This document shows, piece by piece, positions 60,616 through 64,000 of a stretch of DNA of 64,000 bases (positions are counted from its first letter, which is position 1; every line of letters starts with the position of its first letter). The stretch is from NCBI GenBank assembly GCA_913775725.1, contig CAJYNG010000017.1, positions 1-64,000 of the forward strand, given 5' to 3'. Below the pieces are notes generated by a model. That model saw only the letters and a list, made by a program, of their open reading frames with translations, was not told where the DNA came from and did not search any database. A program made the translations under genes and the position numbers. The stretch is from an uncultured Stenotrophomonas sp. (GTDB taxonomy: Bacteria > Pseudomonadota > Gammaproteobacteria > Xanthomonadales > Xanthomonadaceae).

Positions 60616-60647
60616 AAAGGCCCGGGAATTCCCGGGCCTTTGTCTTT
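60616..60647 (+). terminator. Terminator of the first M13 gene
   Basis: 11-bp perfect stem AAAGGCCCGGG/CCCGGGCCTTT with loop AATT, followed by GTCTTT. Confidence 0.88.
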
Positions 60648-60785
60648 GGCGGCGCCCGTCATCCATGCATGGCGTGGATCTATTGATGCCGGTGCCCCGC
60701 GGACACGGCGTGATGCGTGCATGCCGCGTCGATGCGCGGCTTGCTATAGTGCGCGCGCCCTCAATCCATCACGGATTCGTTCCAC

Positions 60786-62795
60786 ATGCCCAACTTCCGT
60801 CCGCTTGCCATCGCCCTGGGCATCAGCCTGGCGACCCTGGTCCCGACCCACGATGCGTTTGCCGCCGCCAAGAAAAAGGCCGCGCGCGCCCCGGCTGTCA
60901 GCGCCCAGTGCAGCGACTTCTATGACGCCACCAATGCAGGCTGGCTGAAGGCCAACCCGGTGCCGCAGACCGGCGCCACCACTGCGCTGGGCCAGCTTGT
61001 CGACCGCAGCCGCCAGCAGCAGCGTGAACTGCTCGACGCCGCGATGAAGGCGCCGCAGGGCAACGTGCAGAAACTGCTGGGTGACTTCTGGGCCAGCGGC
61101 CTGGACGAAGCCGCCGTGGAAGCAGACGGCTCCAACCCGATCGCCCCGCTGCTGACCCGTATCAATGCCATCAAGAAGGCCAAGGATGTGCCGGCCTCGA
61201 TCGCCGCACTGCACCAGGTCGGCATCCCGGTGGCATTCAACTTCGGCCCGGACGTCGATCTGAAGGCGCTGGACCGTCACATCGGCTACTTCATGCAGGG
61301 CGGCATGGGCCTGCCGGACCCGGCGTTCTATACCCGCAGCGACGCCGACACCGTGGCGCTGATGGGCCGCTACCGCAACTACGTCAAGCAGATCCTGGCG
61401 CTGACCGGCACCCCGGCGGCCAAGCTGGATGCCGAGTCGCAGGCGGTGATCGCGCTGGAAACCGAGCTGGCGCGCAATGCGCAGTCGCTGGCAGGCATCA
61501 ACAACCCGTTCAACAACTACGCGCCGATCTCCACCAAGGAGCTCAACAGCCGCTACCGCAATCTGCAGCTGGATGCGTTCCTGAAGGCACAGGGCGTGGA
61601 TGACGACCTGGTCTCGCTGGCCGACCCGGGCCTGTTCAAGCAGCTCGATGGCATGGTCACCAAGCTCAAGCCGGACCAGTGGAAGGCCTACCTGCGCTGG
61701 CGCGTGGGCGACTCGATGGCACCGTACCTGTCCAAGGCCTACCGCGACGCCGAGTTCGAATTCCGCGGCCGCGTGCTGCGTGGCGAGACCCTGCCGCCGC
61801 AGCGCTGGGAAGACGTGCTGGACGCCATCAACGTGGCCGCCGGCCCGATGGTCGGCCGCGAGTACGCCTCCCGTTACCTGTCGGCCGAAGATCGTCGCCA
61901 GGCGGCGTGGATCGTCGACAAGGTGCGCGAAGTGCAGATCGAGGCGGTCAAGAACAGCAGCTGGATGAGCGCCGAGGCCAAGACCGAAGCGCAGGCCAAG
62001 CTGGCCGCGCTGAAGATCGAAATCGGCACCCCGCTGCGTGACCTCGACTACAGCGTGCAGCCGATGGGCCGTGGCTCGTTCGGCGGCAACATGCTGATCG
62101 CTTCGACCTGGCGCCATCGCGAGGAAATGAAGCGCATCGGCAAGGGCAACGCCGACCGTCGCTGGGACGTGCTGCCGCAGCAGCCCTCGCTGGCCTACGA
62201 CCTGGCGCAGAACCGCCTGATCGTCACCGCGGCGATCCTGCAGGGCCCGGTGTTCAACGCCAAGGCCGACGCCGCCGACAAGTTCGGCAGCTTCGGTGGC
62301 CTGGTCGGCCATGAGCTGACCCGCGCGATCGATGCCAAGGGCGCGCTGGTCGACGCCAAGGGCGAGCTGCGCAGCTGGTGGACCCCGGCCGACAAGACCG
62401 CCTGGACCCTGCTCGGCAACCGCGTGGCCGCGCAGTACGGCGCCTACGACTTCCCGGGCGTGAAGGGTGCCAAGGTCAACGGCACGCTCACCCAGGAAGA
62501 GAATCTGGCCGACATCGCCGGTCTGGAACTGGCCTGGGCGGCCTACACCGCACAGGAACCGAAGGCCAAGCAGGCCCAGCAGCAGGGCTTCTTCCGCGCC
62601 TGGTCTGCGCTGTGGGCGCAGCAGCTGGCACCGAACGAGGCCGTGCGCCGCCTGACCGCCGACATCCGTGCACCGGGCCTGTGGCGCAGCAACGGCACGC
62701 TGGCCAACCTGCCGGCCTTCGGTGCCACCTTCAGCTGCAAGGCCGGCCAGCCGATGCAGCGCAGCGACGCCGAGCAGATCAAGGTCTGGCGCTGA
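60786..62795 (+). CDS. M13 family peptidase with altered zinc motif (probably inactive)
   Basis: A 669-aa paralogue of the preceding enzyme. Signal peptide about residues 1-27 (ending HDAFAA), without a lipobox, so it should be soluble in the periplasm. All M13 regions are present (FYDATNAGWLKANPVP, GGMGLPDPAFYT, LIVTAAILQGPVF, CKAGQPM), but the zinc motif reads GHELTR: His509 and Glu510 remain while the second zinc ligand His is Arg513. The Glu ligand region TQEENLADIAG is kept. The usual NAYY substrate motif is changed to LAYDLAQNRL. Probably catalytically dead or of altered function. Confidence 0.9.
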   Translation: MPNFRPLAIALGISLATLVPTHDAFAAAKKKAARAPAVSAQCSDFYDATNAGWLKANPVPQTGATTALGQLVDRSRQQQRELLDAAMKAPQGNVQKLLGDFWASGLDEAAVEADGSNPIAPLLTRINAIKKAKDVPASIAALHQVGIPVAFNFGPDVDLKALDRHIGYFMQGGMGLPDPAFYTRSDADTVALMGRYRNYVKQILALTGTPAAKLDAESQAVIALETELARNAQSLAGINNPFNNYAPISTKELNSRYRNLQLDAFLKAQGVDDDLVSLADPGLFKQLDGMVTKLKPDQWKAYLRWRVGDSMAPYLSKAYRDAEFEFRGRVLRGETLPPQRWEDVLDAINVAAGPMVGREYASRYLSAEDRRQAAWIVDKVREVQIEAVKNSSWMSAEAKTEAQAKLAALKIEIGTPLRDLDYSVQPMGRGSFGGNMLIASTWRHREEMKRIGKGNADRRWDVLPQQPSLAYDLAQNRLIVTAAILQGPVFNAKADAADKFGSFGGLVGHELTRAIDAKGALVDAKGELRSWWTPADKTAWTLLGNRVAAQYGAYDFPGVKGAKVNGTLTQEENLADIAGLELAWAAYTAQEPKAKQAQQQGFFRAWSALWAQQLAPNEAVRRLTADIRAPGLWRSNGTLANLPAFGATFSCKAGQPMQRSDAEQIKVWR

Positions 62796-62824
62796 GCCAG
62801 CCGCCCGCCACACGCGCAATGCAG

Positions 62825-62853
62825 AGGGCGCCTTCGGGCGCCCTTTTCTTTTT
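62825..62853 (+). terminator. Terminator of the second M13 gene
   Basis: 8-bp stem AGGGCGCC/GGCGCCCT with TTCG loop, then TTTCTTTTT. Confidence 0.93.
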
Positions 62854-62926
62854 GCGGGTGCAGCACGATCCCGGGTTAACACCGGGCGTGCTATCGCTGC
62901 GGCTTCGTCCATCGCGGAGCCCCGAC

Positions 62927-63421
62927 ATGGCACACAAGAACACCATCTGTGTCTGGTATGACAACGGCGCGCTCGAGGCCGCCACCTTCTATGCCAGCAT
63001 CCTGCCCGACAGCGCGGTGACCGCCGTCCACCACGCCCCCGGCGATTACCCCGACGGCAAGGAAGGCAACGTACTGACCGTCGAATTCACCGTCTGCGGC
63101 ATCCCCTGCGTCGGTCTCAATGGCGGCACCGCGTTCAAGCACAGCGAAGCGTTTTCCTTCCAGATCCAGACCGAGGACCAGGCTGAGACCGACCGTCTGT
63201 GGAACGCCATCGTCGGCAACGGTGGCCAGGAGAGCCAATGCGGCTGGTGCAGGGATCGCTGGGGCATCTCCTGGCAGATCAGCCCACGCATGCTCATCGA
63301 AGCGGTGACCAGCAAGGACAAGGCACTGGCCAAGCGCGCCTTCAACGCGATGATGCCCATGAAGAAGATCGACATCGCGACCATCGAAGCGGCAATCAAA
63401 AAAGGGGACGGAGGGGATTAA
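62927..63421 (+). CDS. VOC/PhnB-like protein with repeat-encoded C-terminus
   Basis: A 164-aa protein of the PhnB-like VOC family (often annotated 3-demethylubiquinone-9 3-methyltransferase domain). Features: ICVWYDNGALEAATFYASIL, GGTAFKHSEAFSFQIQTEDQ and SQCGWCRDRWGISWQISPRM. Function not established. The ATG at 62927 has CGGAG upstream. The last codons (KKGDGGD and stop) are encoded by the left arm of the palindromic element at 63398; without it the gene would have ended with different residues. Confidence 0.88.
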   Translation: MAHKNTICVWYDNGALEAATFYASILPDSAVTAVHHAPGDYPDGKEGNVLTVEFTVCGIPCVGLNGGTAFKHSEAFSFQIQTEDQAETDRLWNAIVGNGGQESQCGWCRDRWGISWQISPRMLIEAVTSKDKALAKRAFNAMMPMKKIDIATIEAAIKKGDGGD

Positions 63422-63483
63422 GTCGTTTCTCCCCCCCTGCGCTCAGATGCCGATTACGACTTAATCCCCTCCGTCCCCTTTTT
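63398..63483. repeat. Palindromic element, copy 3, overlapping the PhnB-like gene end
   Basis: Left arm 63398-63426 (A6, GGGGACGGAGGGGATTAAGT, CGT) and right arm 63456-63483, complementary, with a 29-base loop. It contains the TAA stop of the PhnB-like gene and ends 12 bases before the next start codon. Confidence 0.95.
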
Positions 63484-63495
63484 CCAGAGGTGCTG

Positions 63496-64000
63496 ATGAC
63501 CTGGGATGCGATCATCGTTGGCGGTGGCCACAACGGCCTGGTCTGCGCGGCCTATCTGGCGCGTGCCGGAAAGAAGGTGCTGGTGCTGGAACGTCGTGGC
63601 GTTCTCGGCGGCGCCGCAGTCACCGAGGAGTTCCATCCCGGCTTCCGCAACTCGGTCGCGTCTTACACGGTCTCGCTGCTGCAGCCGAAAGTGATCGACG
63701 ATCTGCAGCTGCATGCGCATGGGCTGCGCATCGTCGCGCGTCCGGCCAACAACTTCCTGCCGTTGCCGGACGGCCGCTATCTGTTGTCGGCACCTGGCCG
63801 CACTCAAGCCGAAGTCGCCAAATTCTCCGAGCGGGATGCACAGCGCCTGCCCGCGTACGAGGCGCGCCTGGAAATCTTCGCCGATGTGCTGCGCGCATGG
63901 GCCCTGCGTGCGCCGCCGGACATCGGCGTTGCCGGCGGCTGGCGTGCCCTGCCGGCGCTGTGGCAGATGGGCCGTCTCGGTCGTGAACTGGCGGCGCTGG
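63496..64000 (+). CDS. FAD-dependent oxidoreductase, phytoene-desaturase-like (partial)
   Basis: The 5' 168 codons of a larger gene, truncated by the window end. The N-terminus MTWDAIIVGGGHNGLVCAAY is a dinucleotide-binding motif of the phytoene dehydrogenase/carotenoid-isomerase-like family, followed by VLVLERRGVLGGAAVTEEF, the typical second FAD-binding segment. Related proteins are often named NAD(P)/FAD-dependent oxidoreductase or pyridine nucleotide-disulfide oxidoreductase domain 2; substrate unknown. AGAGG lies 5-9 bases before the ATG, directly after the palindromic element. Confidence 0.88.
   Translation, partial: MTWDAIIVGGGHNGLVCAAYLARAGKKVLVLERRGVLGGAAVTEEFHPGFRNSVASYTVSLLQPKVIDDLQLHAHGLRIVARPANNFLPLPDGRYLLSAPGRTQAEVAKFSERDAQRLPAYEARLEIFADVLRAWALRAPPDIGVAGGWRALPALWQMGRLGRELAAL

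Noticed and set aside
62927-63421. Frameshifted or truncated gene because of the repeat at its end
   Set aside because: The VOC domain is complete before the repeat, so only a few C-terminal residues are affected; kept as an intact gene.

Overview
The window is a 64 kb piece of a high-GC gammaproteobacterial chromosome, most likely Stenotrophomonas (Xanthomonadaceae). Reasons: the gene order tpiA-secG-tRNA-Leu, fimV-truA-trpF, trpBA-accD and prmB-aroC; the set of very large TonB-dependent receptors; and many GTAG-type REP hairpins (SMAG-like, GTAGAGCCGAGCCCATGCTC) known from S. maltophilia. The assignment rests on recognition, not on a database search.

Layout. 1-3.1 kb, minus strand: terminator, tRNA-Leu(GAG), secG, tpiA, a 650-bp intergenic stretch with two long covarying inverted repeats, and a 2-oxoglutarate oxygenase. 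3.3-8.3 kb, plus: a compact envelope-glycan group (YejM/LapC-like sulfatase-fold protein, GT4 glycosyltransferase, NodB-type deacetylase, galE). 8.4-14.3 kb, minus: RcnB-like protein, accD-glmM, and trpB-lipoprotein-trpA, with a divergent LysR/TrpI-like regulator at 14.4 kb. 15.4-25.4 kb, minus: a five-gene operon of OB-fold membrane protein, flotillin, an 1798-aa AAA ATPase, a helical protein of unknown function and TelA. It sits between trpF and trpBA, genes that are usually close together in this family. 25.6-33.8 kb, minus: trpF, truA, VOC protein, fimV, asd, 2-hydroxyacid dehydrogenase, aroC, prmB. 33.9-44.2 kb: housekeeping genes on both strands (sco, psd, rraB, mltD-like, yjgR-like, greB, DUF3025, rimO, dienelactone hydrolase, HIT, a 55-aa membrane protein, dcd). 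44.7-62.8 kb: four large TonB-dependent receptors (with mrp on the other strand) followed by two M13 metallopeptidases. 62.9-64 kb: a PhnB-like protein and the start of an FAD oxidoreductase that runs off the end.

How it fits together. The trp genes supply tryptophan biosynthesis and asd, aroC and trpF lie nearby. The receptor/M13 region looks like a module for capturing and trimming peptides or proteins at the envelope; three of its receptors share a 20-nt upstream motif about 80-100 bp before the start codon. The flotillin/AAA/TelA operon is the strongest candidate for a poorly described system: all five products are stoichiometrically linked by overlapping or closely spaced genes and combine membrane-microdomain scaffolding with a giant ATPase and a tellurite/stress-resistance family protein. 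At a finer scale the window is rich in palindromic intergenic elements placed at gene 3' ends: a 66-bp perfect palindrome family (three copies, each touching a stop codon), SMAG pairs whose GTAG supplies the stop codon of two convergent genes, and a pair of hairpins with 26-nt arms that differ from each other but remain base-paired.
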